DNA from: an uncultured Lachnospiraceae bacterium
GTDB taxonomy: Bacteria > Bacillota > Clostridia > Lachnospirales > Lachnospiraceae
Direction of reading: 5' to 3'
NCBI GenBank assembly: GCA_937885345.1
Contig: CAKZZH010000030.1
Coordinates: 1-31,148, forward strand
DNA length: 31,148 bases
In this document: piece by piece, positions 15,590-24,321 of the stretch
Layout of the letters: each line of letters opens with the position of its first letter
How positions within the stretch are numbered: position 1 is the first letter of the stretch
Position numbers and translations under genes: made by a program
The notes under the pieces: model-generated
Told to the model about the DNA's origin: nothing
What the model saw: only the letters and a program-made list of their open reading frames with translations
Databases searched by the model: none

Positions 15590-17806
15590 ATGCTTTTAAA
15601 GATCATTTATTCATCAATACTTTTATTATCGATATTTGTATTGTTAATAATTTATAATATAGCTTCCAAGAAAAATATGCCATACACGATTTATTTTAAG
15701 AGGATCGTTATTATGGCTATTGTTGCGTTGGCTTCTAATATTGTCATCGCCTTCTCGACGAAGGTCATTGTATCCGATATAGCTTATTGTATGTATTTTG
15801 CGAGCCTTGACTGGCTTATTCTTGCGCTTACAGGTTTTGTTACTTCATATTCGGGATATTTTAAACTGATCAAAAATCTCACACTGCCGACAGTTTTGAT
15901 ATTTGTTGCCGATACGATATTTATGTTTGCTAACATTTTCTTTCATCATCAGTTTGAAATATATGAATTTTATGACGTAAGCGGAGCGCTTTTTCTTCTT
16001 ACCAAACCCCTTCCTCTCTACCATATTCACCTGGCAATCGATTATATTTCCGTTGCTATGTGTCTTATATATCTTATTTTTAAGGTCGTTAAGAGTCATA
16101 GTTTCTACAAAATAAAATACCGGGTCGTTATAGGCTCGATCGCACTTATTATCATACTAAATCTTATATACATGGTATTCAATCTTACGGTTGATTTCTC
16201 TGTAATATTTTACGCACTCGCGGTGACGCTTATCAGCTTTTTTACTGAGAAATTCATTCCCGTAACGCTCCTTCGTAAATCCATCGATAAAGCGGTTAAT
16301 GAAATGGACAGTGGTCTTATTATCTTTGATATAGATGATAACTGTATGTATGTTAATGAATTCATTAAGAAGCATTTTGAAATTGATGAAAAAGCATGCC
16401 TGATCACCGAGGAGCCCGTTTCGGTCATTGCAGAGGGCAAATCTCTCAAAGATGTGGATCCGGGCCAGTTCTCATATATCAAACATCCGCATATCAAGGA
16501 GTTAAAAGACAGACATTACAAATTTACCTTTAACCGTTTGCTTGATAACGCAGAACATTATCTTGGGTCGTATATTATCGTGGATGATGTGACTGAGGAT
16601 TACTTAATTATGCAGGCACTTGAAGCAGCCAAGGAAGAAGCGGACGGTGCCAATGCCTCCAAAGGTAATTTTCTTGCCAATATGTCCCATGAGATCAGAA
16701 CTCCTCTTAACTCACTTCTCGGTATGAATGAGATGATCCTCAGAGAAGCCAAGGAGGACAATCTTAGGGAATATGCCGAGAATATCAAGATCGCAGGAAA
16801 CGGACTTCTTTCCCTTATCAATGACATTCTTGATTTTTCCAAGATAGAAGCGGGTAAAATGTCCATTGTCACGACATATTATGATATTCATAAAATCCTG
16901 ACCGACTGTCATAATCTATTGGGACAGTCAGCGCTGGACAAGGGACTTAAGCTTACATTTGATTGTGACGAGAAGATCCCTTCGATCCTTCTCGGTGATG
17001 AAATGAGGATCAAACAGATTCTCTCAAACCTCTTGTCAAATGCCATAAAATATACAATTGCCGGCTCCGTTACGGTAAAGGTCTGGAGTGAACCGGTTGA
17101 TGATACTCATATCATTCTCAAAATCAGCGTTACAGATACGGGTATCGGTATCAGCAAGGAGAATGTCGGGAAGCTTTTTGATGTCTTCCAGAGAGTTGAT
17201 GAATCAAGGAACAGAAATATTCAGGGAAGCGGACTTGGACTTGCCATCACACGTGAGATTACTACCCTTATGAACGGCAATATAGGTGTTGTCAGCGAAC
17301 CGGATAAAGGCTCCTGCTTTACGGCATCCATACCTCAGGAGGTTATTAATCCCGCTCCGAGAGGACCGTTTTCTATTGAAAGAGTGAGGCCTGAAGGAAT
17401 TTATAAAGAACGCTTTACCGCACCTAAGGCCAAGATACTTATTGTCGATGATGTACCCATGAATCTTAAAGTGGTACAGGCACTTCTCAAAAAGACTCTT
17501 ATAAATGTGCAGACTGCGAGCGGCGGTGATGAAGCGATCGAGAGATGTTTGTATGAGCATTTCGATCTTATTCTGATGGACCACATGATGCCTGCGCCTG
17601 ATGGAATAGAAGCGTTTAACCGTATCAGAGAAAAAGGCGTTAATATTGAAACACCGGTTATCATTCTTACCGCAAACGCGCTTGCCGGTGTCGATAAATT
17701 ATATTTGGATATGGGCTTTACCGACTATCTTTCAAAGCCGGTTAAGGGAGCGGCGCTTGAAGAGATGCTTATAAAGTATCTCCCCAAAGATAAGGTAAAT
17801 AATTGA
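15590..17806 (+). CDS. Hybrid sensor histidine kinase with 7TM sensor, PAS and receiver domains
   Basis: The 738-residue protein has about seven hydrophobic spans in residues 1-215, like the HisKA_7TM sensor class, then a PAS-like region (about 230-335). HisKA holds the phospho-acceptor His367 in NMSHEIRTPLNSLLG. The ATPase domain has NLLSNAIKYT, DTGIGIS and GSGLGLAI. A C-terminal receiver domain (about 615-735) has KILIVDDVPMN, the phospho-acceptor Asp664 in LILMDHMMP, the switch Thr in ILTANA and Lys in LSKPVKG. The ligand is unknown. No response regulator or HPt gene is nearby, so the final target is not visible. The last bases carry the -35 box of the next promoter. Confidence 0.94.
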   Translation: MLLKIIYSSILLLSIFVLLIIYNIASKKNMPYTIYFKRIVIMAIVALASNIVIAFSTKVIVSDIAYCMYFASLDWLILALTGFVTSYSGYFKLIKNLTLPTVLIFVADTIFMFANIFFHHQFEIYEFYDVSGALFLLTKPLPLYHIHLAIDYISVAMCLIYLIFKVVKSHSFYKIKYRVVIGSIALIIILNLIYMVFNLTVDFSVIFYALAVTLISFFTEKFIPVTLLRKSIDKAVNEMDSGLIIFDIDDNCMYVNEFIKKHFEIDEKACLITEEPVSVIAEGKSLKDVDPGQFSYIKHPHIKELKDRHYKFTFNRLLDNAEHYLGSYIIVDDVTEDYLIMQALEAAKEEADGANASKGNFLANMSHEIRTPLNSLLGMNEMILREAKEDNLREYAENIKIAGNGLLSLINDILDFSKIEAGKMSIVTTYYDIHKILTDCHNLLGQSALDKGLKLTFDCDEKIPSILLGDEMRIKQILSNLLSNAIKYTIAGSVTVKVWSEPVDDTHIILKISVTDTGIGISKENVGKLFDVFQRVDESRNRNIQGSGLGLAITREITTLMNGNIGVVSEPDKGSCFTASIPQEVINPAPRGPFSIERVRPEGIYKERFTAPKAKILIVDDVPMNLKVVQALLKKTLINVQTASGGDEAIERCLYEHFDLILMDHMMPAPDGIEAFNRIREKGVNIETPVIILTANALAGVDKLYLDMGFTDYLSKPVKGAALEEMLIKYLPKDKVNN

Positions 17807-17831
17807 AAATATTATCCATATGTGATATAAT
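17803..17831 (+). promoter_or_regulatory. Near-consensus SigA promoter for the small membrane gene and alaS
   Basis: TTGAAA (17803-17808) and a perfect TATAAT (17826-17831) are 17 bases apart. The -35 box overlaps the kinase stop codon, so the units are packed back to back. The leader before the next start is about 45 bases and too short for a T-box. Confidence 0.82.
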
Positions 17832-17884
17832 TTTTTGGCTGATTTATCATGAATATGAATCTCGAAAACAAGGAGGATTAATAT

Positions 17885-18136
17885 ATGAATTTGGCTGATG
17901 CTATGATCTTGGCAACCGATGCGCAGTATACAAACGGTTCGGCACTTGTAAACGATGTTGTATGGGAACTTATCAAATTCGTTGTATATGCGCTTGTGAT
18001 CATTCTTGCCGTATTTGTCGGATCAAGAATAAGAATTGCTGTAGATAAGAGTAAAGCGGCTAAGGAAGCGGCGCAGAGCACCGATACTGTAACCGATAAG
18101 ACGGAGCAATCCGTTAAGACATCTCAGGAGGAATAA
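17885..18136 (+). CDS. Small single-span membrane protein of unknown function, upstream of alaS
   Basis: The 83-residue protein has a short polar N-terminus, one hydrophobic segment (about residues 29-47, rich in Val, Ile and Ala) and a charged, Ala/Thr/Ser/Gln-rich tail that is probably cytoplasmic and disordered. I do not recognise a family. A good AAGGAGG site precedes ATG17885 and a strong promoter lies just upstream, so it is very likely real. The AGGAGG for alaS overlaps its last codons, so the two are translationally linked. Nothing in it ties it to tRNA charging; membership of the alaS transcript may only provide strong expression. Confidence 0.8.
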   Translation: MNLADAMILATDAQYTNGSALVNDVVWELIKFVVYALVIILAVFVGSRIRIAVDKSKAAKEAAQSTDTVTDKTEQSVKTSQEE

Positions 18137-18140
18137 TAAG

Positions 18141-20795
18141 GTGCAAGCACTTGGAGTAAACGAACTTAGAAGGAAATATCTTGAATTTTTTGAAAGCAAG
18201 GATCATCTCAGGATGAACAGTTTCTCGCTGGTTCCTCATAACGATAATTCCTTACTTCTTATAAATGCCGGAATGGCTCCCTTAAAACCGTATTTTACAG
18301 GTCAGGAGATCCCGCCAAGAAAGAGAATTACAACCTGTCAGAAATGTATCAGAACGGGCGATATCGATAATGTAGGTAAGACTGCAAGACATCTTACTTT
18401 CTTTGAGATGCTCGGTAATTTCTCATTCGGTGATTATTTTAAACATGAAGCGATCAACTGGTCATGGGAGTTCCTTACGAAAGTTATCGGTATGGATCCC
18501 GACAGATTATATCCTTCGATCTATGCGGATGATGACGAAGCGTTTGATATCTGGACCAAAGAAGTTGGTGTTCCCGCTGAGAAGATTACCAGATTCTACC
18601 GTGACGAGAACGGTGATTGCGATAATTTCTGGGAGCATGGTGCAGGCCCATGCGGTCCTTGTTCCGAGATTTATTATGACAGAGGGATAAAATACGGATG
18701 CGGTAAGCCCGATTGTAAAGTAGGCTGTGACTGTGACCGTTTTATGGAAGTCTGGAATAACGTATTTACACAGTTTGAGTCGGACGGACATCATAATTAT
18801 ACCGAACTTAAGCAGAAGAATATCGATACCGGCATGGGTCTTGAGAGACTTGCCGTTGTTGTTCAGGATGTGGATTCTGTATTCGATATCGATACGATGA
18901 AGGCTATCAGAGACCATATCTGCGAGCTTTCGGGCAAGACCTACGAGACCAATCCCAAGGATGATGTTTCGATCAGACTTATTACCGATCATATCCGTTC
19001 GGTTACCTTTATGGCATCGGACGGAATAACACCTTCCAATGAGGGAAGAGGATATGTTTTCAGACGTCTCTTAAGACGTGCCGCAAGACACGGAAGAACT
19101 CTCGGGATCGACGGTTTGTTCCTTGCAAAGCTTGCAACGACTGTGATCGATTCATCCAAGGACGGTTATCCCGAGCTTGATGAGAAGAGAGAACTCATCC
19201 TCAAAGTTCTTACAACCGAAGAAGAATCCTTCAATAAGACCATCGATCAGGGCCTTAAGATTCTCGGTGATATGGAGGATAAACTTTCTAAGGAGGGTAA
19301 AAAGACTCTTGCCGGTGCAGATGCATTTAAGCTTTATGATACCTACGGATTCCCGATAGATCTTACCAAGGAGATACTTGAAGAGAAGGGCTGTGATATC
19401 GACATGGACGGCTTTGACGCTGCTATGAAGAAGCAGAAGGATCAGGCCAGAAGTGCCCGTAAAGAGACCAATTATATGGGTGCGGATGCAACCGTATACG
19501 ATAAAATCGACGTTACACTTACATCCCGTTTTGTGGGTTATGACAAGCTTACTGCCGATTCAAATATCAGCGTGATCACTACTGATACCGATATTGTTGA
19601 TGAACTTTCGGAAGGATGTGAAGGTTCTATCGTTACCGATGAGACACCTTTCTACGGAACAATGGGCGGTCAGATCGGAGATGTCGGTGTTATTGTTGCC
19701 GGAAACAGCGTATTTGAGGTATATGACACGATCCATCTTAAGGGTGGAAGGATCGCTCATGTCGGCAAAATGGCTGTAGGTTCACTTGCCAAGGGCGATA
19801 AGGTTACACTTAAGGTTGATGAGACAAAGCGTCTTGAAACTGCAAGAAACCATTCGGCTACACATCTTCTTCAGGAGGCTCTCAGAGTTGTTCTCGGAAG
19901 TCATGTAGAGCAGAAGGGTTCATATGTTGCGCCCGACAGACTCAGATTCGATTTTACACATTTCTCGGCTATGACCGATGAGAAAATGGCCAAGGTTGAA
20001 GCAATTGTCAACGAGAAGATTGAAGAAGGCATTGAGGTTGAGACCAAGGTGCTTCCGATCGAAGAGGCCCGTAAGACCGGCGCTAAGGCTCTTTTCGGTG
20101 AGAAATACGGTGATACCGTAAGAGTGGTTTGCATGGGTGAATTCTCCAAAGAGTTCTGCGGTGGTACACATGTAGCCAATACAAGAGATATCAAATCATT
20201 TAAGCTCATTTCCGAAGCCGGTATTTCTTCCGGTGTCAGGAGAATCGAAGCTCTTACAGGTAACGGCGTATTTGAATATTATAAGGATCTTGAAGAGAGA
20301 TTCAATGAAATTTGCAGCGCTCTTAAGAGCACTCCGGCAAATGTTCTTGACAGGATCTCACATATGCAGGCAGAGATCAAGAGTCAGGCATCCGAGATAG
20401 AATCACTTAAGGCTAAGGCCGCAAGCGGTGCTCTCGGTGATGTTATGAATCAGGTTGAGGATGTTAAGGGCGTTAAATTCCTCGGCGTATCACTTGACGG
20501 CGTAGATATGAACGAGCTTCGTAATCTTTCGGATGACCTTAAGAGTAAGCTTGTAAGCGGTGTTGTCGTTCTTGCATCTTCTCAGGGAAGCGATAAAGTA
20601 AATCTTATTGTATCATCTACCGACGATCTGGTTTCAAAGGGCGTACATGCAGGTAATATCATTAAAGCTGCTGCACCCAAGGTTGGCGGTGGCGGCGGTG
20701 GAAGACCGAATATGGCTCAGGCCGGCGGCAAGAATCCGGCCGGTATAAGCGATGCCATAAGCGCCGCAAAAGAAGCGTTATCATCTCAGATTTAA
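18141..20795 (+). CDS. alaS: Alanyl-tRNA synthetase
   Basis: AlaRS charges tRNA-Ala and edits Ser and Gly mischarging. The start is GTG18141, nine bases after AGGAGG, giving 884 residues. The class II core begins NELRRKYLEFFESKDH and includes RTGDIDNVGKT and FFEMLGNFSFGDYF. The editing domain carries the metal-binding set His571, His575 (HSATH), Cys673 and His677 (CGGTH), each seven residues beyond the E. coli positions. A Cys-rich insert in the core (Cys187, Cys192, Cys196, Cys198) could bind a metal and is also seen in other Clostridial enzymes. The C-terminal region is a coiled coil followed by C-Ala with a Gly-rich loop. No T-box leader is present. Confidence 0.98.
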   Translation: MQALGVNELRRKYLEFFESKDHLRMNSFSLVPHNDNSLLLINAGMAPLKPYFTGQEIPPRKRITTCQKCIRTGDIDNVGKTARHLTFFEMLGNFSFGDYFKHEAINWSWEFLTKVIGMDPDRLYPSIYADDDEAFDIWTKEVGVPAEKITRFYRDENGDCDNFWEHGAGPCGPCSEIYYDRGIKYGCGKPDCKVGCDCDRFMEVWNNVFTQFESDGHHNYTELKQKNIDTGMGLERLAVVVQDVDSVFDIDTMKAIRDHICELSGKTYETNPKDDVSIRLITDHIRSVTFMASDGITPSNEGRGYVFRRLLRRAARHGRTLGIDGLFLAKLATTVIDSSKDGYPELDEKRELILKVLTTEEESFNKTIDQGLKILGDMEDKLSKEGKKTLAGADAFKLYDTYGFPIDLTKEILEEKGCDIDMDGFDAAMKKQKDQARSARKETNYMGADATVYDKIDVTLTSRFVGYDKLTADSNISVITTDTDIVDELSEGCEGSIVTDETPFYGTMGGQIGDVGVIVAGNSVFEVYDTIHLKGGRIAHVGKMAVGSLAKGDKVTLKVDETKRLETARNHSATHLLQEALRVVLGSHVEQKGSYVAPDRLRFDFTHFSAMTDEKMAKVEAIVNEKIEEGIEVETKVLPIEEARKTGAKALFGEKYGDTVRVVCMGEFSKEFCGGTHVANTRDIKSFKLISEAGISSGVRRIEALTGNGVFEYYKDLEERFNEICSALKSTPANVLDRISHMQAEIKSQASEIESLKAKAASGALGDVMNQVEDVKGVKFLGVSLDGVDMNELRNLSDDLKSKLVSGVVVLASSQGSDKVNLIVSSTDDLVSKGVHAGNIIKAAAPKVGGGGGGRPNMAQAGGKNPAGISDAISAAKEALSSQI

Positions 20796-20807
20796 TGGGA
20801 GAATTAT

Positions 20808-21743
20808 ATGATATCCATTGTAGTTCCTTGCTATAACGAGGAAGAAACAATCAGAATATTTTATAATGAGATCATGAAGCATAAGAATGAACTCGGTAAT
20901 GATATCGAGTTCTTCTTTGTTGATGACGGAAGTCGTGATAAAACACTTAAGGTACTTCGCGAACTTAACAGTAATGATCCGAATGTGCATTATTGCAGTC
21001 TGTCGCGTAATTTCGGCAAAGAAGGAGCGATGCTTTGCGGCTTTGAAACCTGCATAAGAGAGTCATCTGCCGAGTATATTGCCGTTATGGATGTGGATCT
21101 TCAGGATCCCCCCGAAATCCTTGTTAAAATGCATGATATCCTTACTCGGCAAGACGAAGAATATGACTGTGTTGCTTCAAGACGTACGACAAGATCGGGA
21201 GAACCGAAGATAAGATCATGGTTTGCGAAAAGATTTTATAAGCTTATAAACAAGCTTTCCGATACAGAGATCATTGACGGAGCGAGAGATTTCCGTCTTA
21301 TGAAGCGCAAGGTTGTTGAGGCGATCATCGAGGACAAAGAATATAACCGTTTTTCGAAGGGTATATTCAGCTGGGTTGGTTTTAAAGTATTCTGGGTTGA
21401 ATACGAGAATGTTCCCAGAAGCGCAGGCAAGACCAAATGGTCCTTCTGGAAGCTGTTTTCTTATTCTATTGATGGGATCCTGGCTTATTCGACGGCTCCC
21501 TTAATGGTGGCTTCGATCTTCGGGATCATTATGTTTGTTGTGAGTCTGGTTGCACTTATTTTTATATTTATAAGGGCACTTGTATTCGGAGATCCGGTTT
21601 CGGGATGGCCTTCCACAATATGCATTATGTGCCTTATCGGCGGTTGTATTTTATTATGCCTGGGAATAATCGGATTGTACTTATCCAAAATATATCTTGA
21701 ATCAAAGAAGAGACAGATTTATATTATAAGTGAGAGCAAATAA
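20808..21743 (+). CDS. DPM1/GtrB-type family 2 glycosyltransferase with two C-terminal membrane spans
   Basis: The 311-residue protein begins with ISIVVPCYNEEETI and has DDGSRDKT, SRNFGKEGAM and the donor/metal motif VMDVDLQDPPE, all typical of polyprenyl-phosphate sugar transferases (DPM1, GtrB, YkoT). RDFRLMKRKV and RSAGKTKWSFWKL are further family features. Two hydrophobic spans (about residues 225-255 and 265-290) anchor it in the membrane. It likely moves a hexose to undecaprenyl phosphate for use outside the cell; the sugar and final acceptor are not visible. The start is 12 bases after alaS behind GGGAGA. No flippase or GT-C partner lies next to it. Confidence 0.92.
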   Translation: MISIVVPCYNEEETIRIFYNEIMKHKNELGNDIEFFFVDDGSRDKTLKVLRELNSNDPNVHYCSLSRNFGKEGAMLCGFETCIRESSAEYIAVMDVDLQDPPEILVKMHDILTRQDEEYDCVASRRTTRSGEPKIRSWFAKRFYKLINKLSDTEIIDGARDFRLMKRKVVEAIIEDKEYNRFSKGIFSWVGFKVFWVEYENVPRSAGKTKWSFWKLFSYSIDGILAYSTAPLMVASIFGIIMFVVSLVALIFIFIRALVFGDPVSGWPSTICIMCLIGGCILLCLGIIGLYLSKIYLESKKRQIYIISESK

Positions 21744-21746
21744 TTG

Positions 21747-21775
21747 TTGACGAAAGTCGGCAATGTATGTATAAT
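21747..21775 (+). promoter_or_regulatory. Near-consensus SigA promoter for rpsU
   Basis: TTGACG (21747-21752) and a perfect TATAAT (21770-21775) are separated by exactly 17 bases, four bases after the preceding stop. It gives rpsU a strong promoter of its own, as expected for a ribosomal protein gene. Confidence 0.85.
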
Positions 21776-21815
21776 CACTTTGTTGCATCTTACAGCTGAA
21801 GGGAGGTTGAGTTGA

Positions 21816-21992
21816 ATGTCGAATGTTATCGTAAAGGAGAACGAATCTCTCGATAGCGCTCTTAGAAGATTTAAGAGAAATTGTGCTAAGGCAGGTATCC
21901 AGCAGGAAATCCGTAAGAGAGAGCATTACGAGAAGCCTAGCGTTAGACGTAAGAAGAAATCTGAGGCTGCAAGAAAACGTAAGTATAATTAA
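21816..21992 (+). CDS. rpsU: Small ribosomal subunit protein bS21
   Basis: A short gene of 58 codons. bS21 sits on the 30S platform near the 16S rRNA 3' end and assists translation initiation. The protein starts MSNVIVKENESLDSALRRFK, has the conserved RNCAKAGIQQEIRKREHYEK segment in two parts, and ends in a strongly basic tail of Arg and Lys with Tyr-Asn last. GGGAGG lies nine bases before ATG21816. It has its own strong promoter upstream and a textbook terminator 28 bases downstream, so it is monocistronic. In many Firmicutes yqeY follows rpsU; here the next gene is on the other strand. Confidence 0.97.
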   Translation: MSNVIVKENESLDSALRRFKRNCAKAGIQQEIRKREHYEKPSVRRKKKSEAARKRKYN

Positions 21993-22020
21993 TTTAATGA
22001 ATTTGATTCATTCAGAAACA

Positions 22021-22049
22021 ATCGCCGGGATCATATCCCGGCGATTTTC
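22021..22049. terminator. Rho-independent terminator of rpsU, probably bidirectional
   Basis: A perfect 10-base stem (22021-22030 with 22036-22045), GC-rich, with a five-base loop (TCATA), is followed by TTTC then more T/A on the + strand. It stands between two converging genes and so could stop the minus-strand deacetylase transcript too, though the A run needed on the other side is short. Confidence 0.85.
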
Positions 22050-22106
22050 AGTATATTATTTTATTCAATGAAATCCGGTTGCTGCCTTATTGATCCGGCA
22101 GTGGCA

Positions 22107-23567
22107 TTATTCTACAACAACGCCCTCAACCGGAACCGGTCTTGCAGAATCGAATACTAAAGATGAATCAAACAGATCGGAGAGAAGGTCTTTACCGAGA
22201 ATTGCCTGATACATTCTCGTTCCGTCAAGATTACGACGCCCCTGTCTGAAATAGTGATCCCTTATCTGTACCCAGTATTCGGTCGAATCAACATTACAGA
22301 AATATTTGAATCCCAGACTGTCAAGGAATGTGTACCTTTCATTGTCAGCTGTATATCCTGTCCAGCTTCCGACATCTTCACCAAAGGGAAAGAGGAGTAT
22401 ATCGGTATCTCCGATAAGTGTCTCAACTTCGGTCTCCCACATATTGCTGTCCCAATATAAATGATCCATCGAAATAGAACCGAGATAACGGTGTCCCCAG
22501 CTGTGACTGGCAAGTTCCCAGCCTGTCGCTCTGAGGGCATTGGCAACTTCCGTAACTTTCTTACGATCTTCTTCGATATTGGGATTGATGTATAAAACAT
22601 TATCACCGGAACCATATGAATATTCGGATGTACGATAGCCGAATACTCCGTTATAGCCTGTAACAGCAATTATTCCCTTGGCACCTCTGTATGAAAAATC
22701 AGGATGAACTTTAAGGAAATCTTCGATTATAGGTACAACATCGTATGAACCGATCACGCTTGTTCCATCTGCAAGATCCATCTCGGTTGTTACAAGACCA
22801 TCTTCGCCGACAACAAGTCTGCTTGCGAATCCGTCACCAATCATGTATTCATAGTAGTTAACATCATCTTCGGATAATACAAAAGGAGTCTTACCTTCGG
22901 GAAGATAGATGGGCTTCTCGACCATCAGATAAGTTCCGTCGGGCTGCTGTACAAGCTCTGCCATATCATGGACACCGACAAGAACATAGCCTTTATCATA
23001 TAGGATCTGCATGATCTTGTTAAATTCCTCAACGGTTGTCATGACCTGATTGTACTGCGAGGCCTCATCGCTTTTAAAACAAAGATCCGTATCGACAATA
23101 AGCGCATGGAAGAATACATGCTTAATAGTCTTGTTGTCAGGCCATTTAACAAGTCTTGATTTCTCAAGCTCATACCTTGTTATAAGATCGTTTGCGTCAT
23201 CGTAATTCTCATAGCCGGGAACAGACTTGATAAGTTCGATAGCAGCATCATAATCGTACATAGCGGCAAGCCTGTCGGCTTTAGCTATAAGTTCTTCATC
23301 GGCAAAAACCGTCCCGGTTGTTGTTTCTATTTCGGTTTCGGATATGGAAGAAGAAACCGAAGAATTCGAAACAGCGCCGGAATTGTCCGCTGTTGTCCTG
23401 CTTGAATCAGCTATGGTTGAGCCGGATTTGAGAAGTGATATTTTACCGGTGATCATAAGAAGTGCAATAATAAGAATTACAAGCACTATGATACCTGATA
23501 AAATCGTAATGATAAGAGTCGCGTTGGTAGTGTTGCCGCGGCCTTTTTTTCTGGTCGTGTTACTCAT
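22107..23567 (-). CDS. Membrane-anchored polysaccharide-deacetylase-like protein
   Basis: I chose the ATG at 23567-23565, behind AGGGAG, giving 486 residues; an upstream in-frame ATG at 23618 adds 17 residues without a ribosome binding site. The order is a basic N-terminus, one membrane span (about 17-40), a Ser/Thr-rich linker (about 45-75), a TPR-like helical segment (about 77-120), then a NodB-like (CE4) domain. HSWGH (His355, His359) matches the zinc motif HSxxH. The usual TFDDG motif is replaced by FFHALIVDT, so the catalytic base is uncertain. NodB enzymes deacetylate extracellular polysaccharides such as peptidoglycan; here the domain would lie outside the membrane. It is the only minus-strand gene and stands alone. 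Confidence 0.75.
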   Translation of the reverse strand: MSNTTRKKGRGNTTNATLIITILSGIIVLVILIIALLMITGKISLLKSGSTIADSSRTTADNSGAVSNSSVSSSISETEIETTTGTVFADEELIAKADRLAAMYDYDAAIELIKSVPGYENYDDANDLITRYELEKSRLVKWPDNKTIKHVFFHALIVDTDLCFKSDEASQYNQVMTTVEEFNKIMQILYDKGYVLVGVHDMAELVQQPDGTYLMVEKPIYLPEGKTPFVLSEDDVNYYEYMIGDGFASRLVVGEDGLVTTEMDLADGTSVIGSYDVVPIIEDFLKVHPDFSYRGAKGIIAVTGYNGVFGYRTSEYSYGSGDNVLYINPNIEEDRKKVTEVANALRATGWELASHSWGHRYLGSISMDHLYWDSNMWETEVETLIGDTDILLFPFGEDVGSWTGYTADNERYTFLDSLGFKYFCNVDSTEYWVQIRDHYFRQGRRNLDGTRMYQAILGKDLLSDLFDSSLVFDSARPVPVEGVVVE

Positions 23568-23603
23568 TTTTATACTCCCTTGTTTTTTTCTTTTTTTCAT
23601 TAT

Positions 23604-23634
23604 ATTATTCTTGCACAATTATTTAAAAAGTCAA
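23604..23634 (-). promoter_or_regulatory. Possible promoter for the deacetylase-like gene
   Basis: On the minus strand TTGACT (23634-23629) is followed after 19 bases by AATAAT (23609-23604); a perfect TATAAT also occurs at 23604-23599 but 24 bases away. The spacing is not ideal, so this is tentative. Confidence 0.35.
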
Positions 23635-23678
23635 GAGTCCGTATTTATCATCTGCCTATAAAATAAGCAAAAAATCAT

Positions 23679-23707
23679 TTGCCTATAACTACAAATCGTT
23701 GTATAAT
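23679..23707 (+). promoter_or_regulatory. SigA-type promoter for the NUDIX gene and tRNA-Leu
   Basis: TTGCCT (23679-23684) and TATAAT (23702-23707) have a 17-base spacer and lie 46 bases before the NUDIX start. The -35 box is part of one copy of a 13-base direct repeat (23649-23661 and 23676-23688). Confidence 0.7.
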
Positions 23708-23753
23708 AGCGCTAGTCTACAGACACACCTTATTGGTGCCCGGAGGTATTGTT

Positions 23754-24197
23754 ATGATGGAAGCAACCAGCTGTGGAGGTGTGGTAATATTTCGTGGGAA
23801 GATACTCTTGTTATACAAAAATTACCGAAACAAGTATGACGGATGGGTTCTTCCGAAGGGTACAGTTGAAGAAGGCGAGACTTTTGAGGAGACCGCACTG
23901 CGTGAGGTCAAGGAAGAGTCCGGTGCGATCGGTCAGATCGTAAAGTATGTCGGCAAGAGCGAATACACATTTAATGTACCCGGTGATATTGTTGAGAAGT
24001 CAGTACACTGGTATCTGATGATGGGGAATAGCTACTACAGTAAACCACAGAAAGAGGAGTTTTTTACAGATTCAGGCTTTTATAAGTATCATGAAGCAAT
24101 TCATCTTCTCAAATTTGCCAATGAGAAGCAGATTCTTGAGCAGGCATATGAGGAGTATCACAATCTCAAGAGAGACGGACAGTGGAAGAATTGCTGA
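23754..24197 (+). CDS. NUDIX hydrolase
   Basis: NUDIX enzymes hydrolyse nucleoside diphosphates linked to another group; the substrate cannot be read from the sequence. The Nudix box is intact: Gly, five residues, Glu, seven residues, then REVKEESGA (residues about 44-66), preceded by GWVLPKG. The start is ATG23754, seven bases after GGAGG, giving 147 residues; an in-frame ATG at 23679 lies inside the promoter and is rejected. A second ATG follows at 23757. The domain begins CGGVVIFRGKILLLYKN, as in Ap4A/MutT-like members. The tail (EQILEQAYEEY-like helix) is unremarkable. tRNA-Leu begins eight bases after the stop, so the two are probably on one transcript. Confidence 0.93.
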   Translation: MMEATSCGGVVIFRGKILLLYKNYRNKYDGWVLPKGTVEEGETFEETALREVKEESGAIGQIVKYVGKSEYTFNVPGDIVEKSVHWYLMMGNSYYSKPQKEEFFTDSGFYKYHEAIHLLKFANEKQILEQAYEEYHNLKRDGQWKNC

Positions 24198-24205
24198 TTT
24201 CATCC

Positions 24206-24288
24206 GCGGGTGTGGCGGAATGGCAGACGCAGCAGACTCAAAATCTGCCGGTGGCAACATCGTGTGGGTTCAAATCCCACCACCCGCA
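24206..24288 (+). tRNA. tRNA-Leu (anticodon CAA)
   Basis: An 83-base cloverleaf: the acceptor stem pairs 24206-24212 with 24281-24287, with A24288 as discriminator, the base required for Leu. The anticodon stem (GCAGA/TCTGC) closes the loop CTCAAAA, giving anticodon CAA at 24239-24241, which reads TTG. A long variable arm (about 24249-24263) marks a class II tRNA. The T arm has GTTCAAATC. The terminal CCA is not encoded, so it must be added enzymatically. Confidence 0.96.
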
Positions 24289-24321
24289 CTATCGATGAAA
24301 AGCCTATAATAACGGGTACTG

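Noticed and set aside
17832..18140. T-box riboswitch for alaS
   Set aside because: The distance from promoter to first start is too short, and no conserved T-box sequence or antiterminator pairing is seen.
22050..22106. Separate terminator for the minus-strand deacetylase gene
   Set aside because: Only a five-pair stem with a 10-base loop and no T run in that direction; the perfect hairpin at 22021-22045 is a better candidate.
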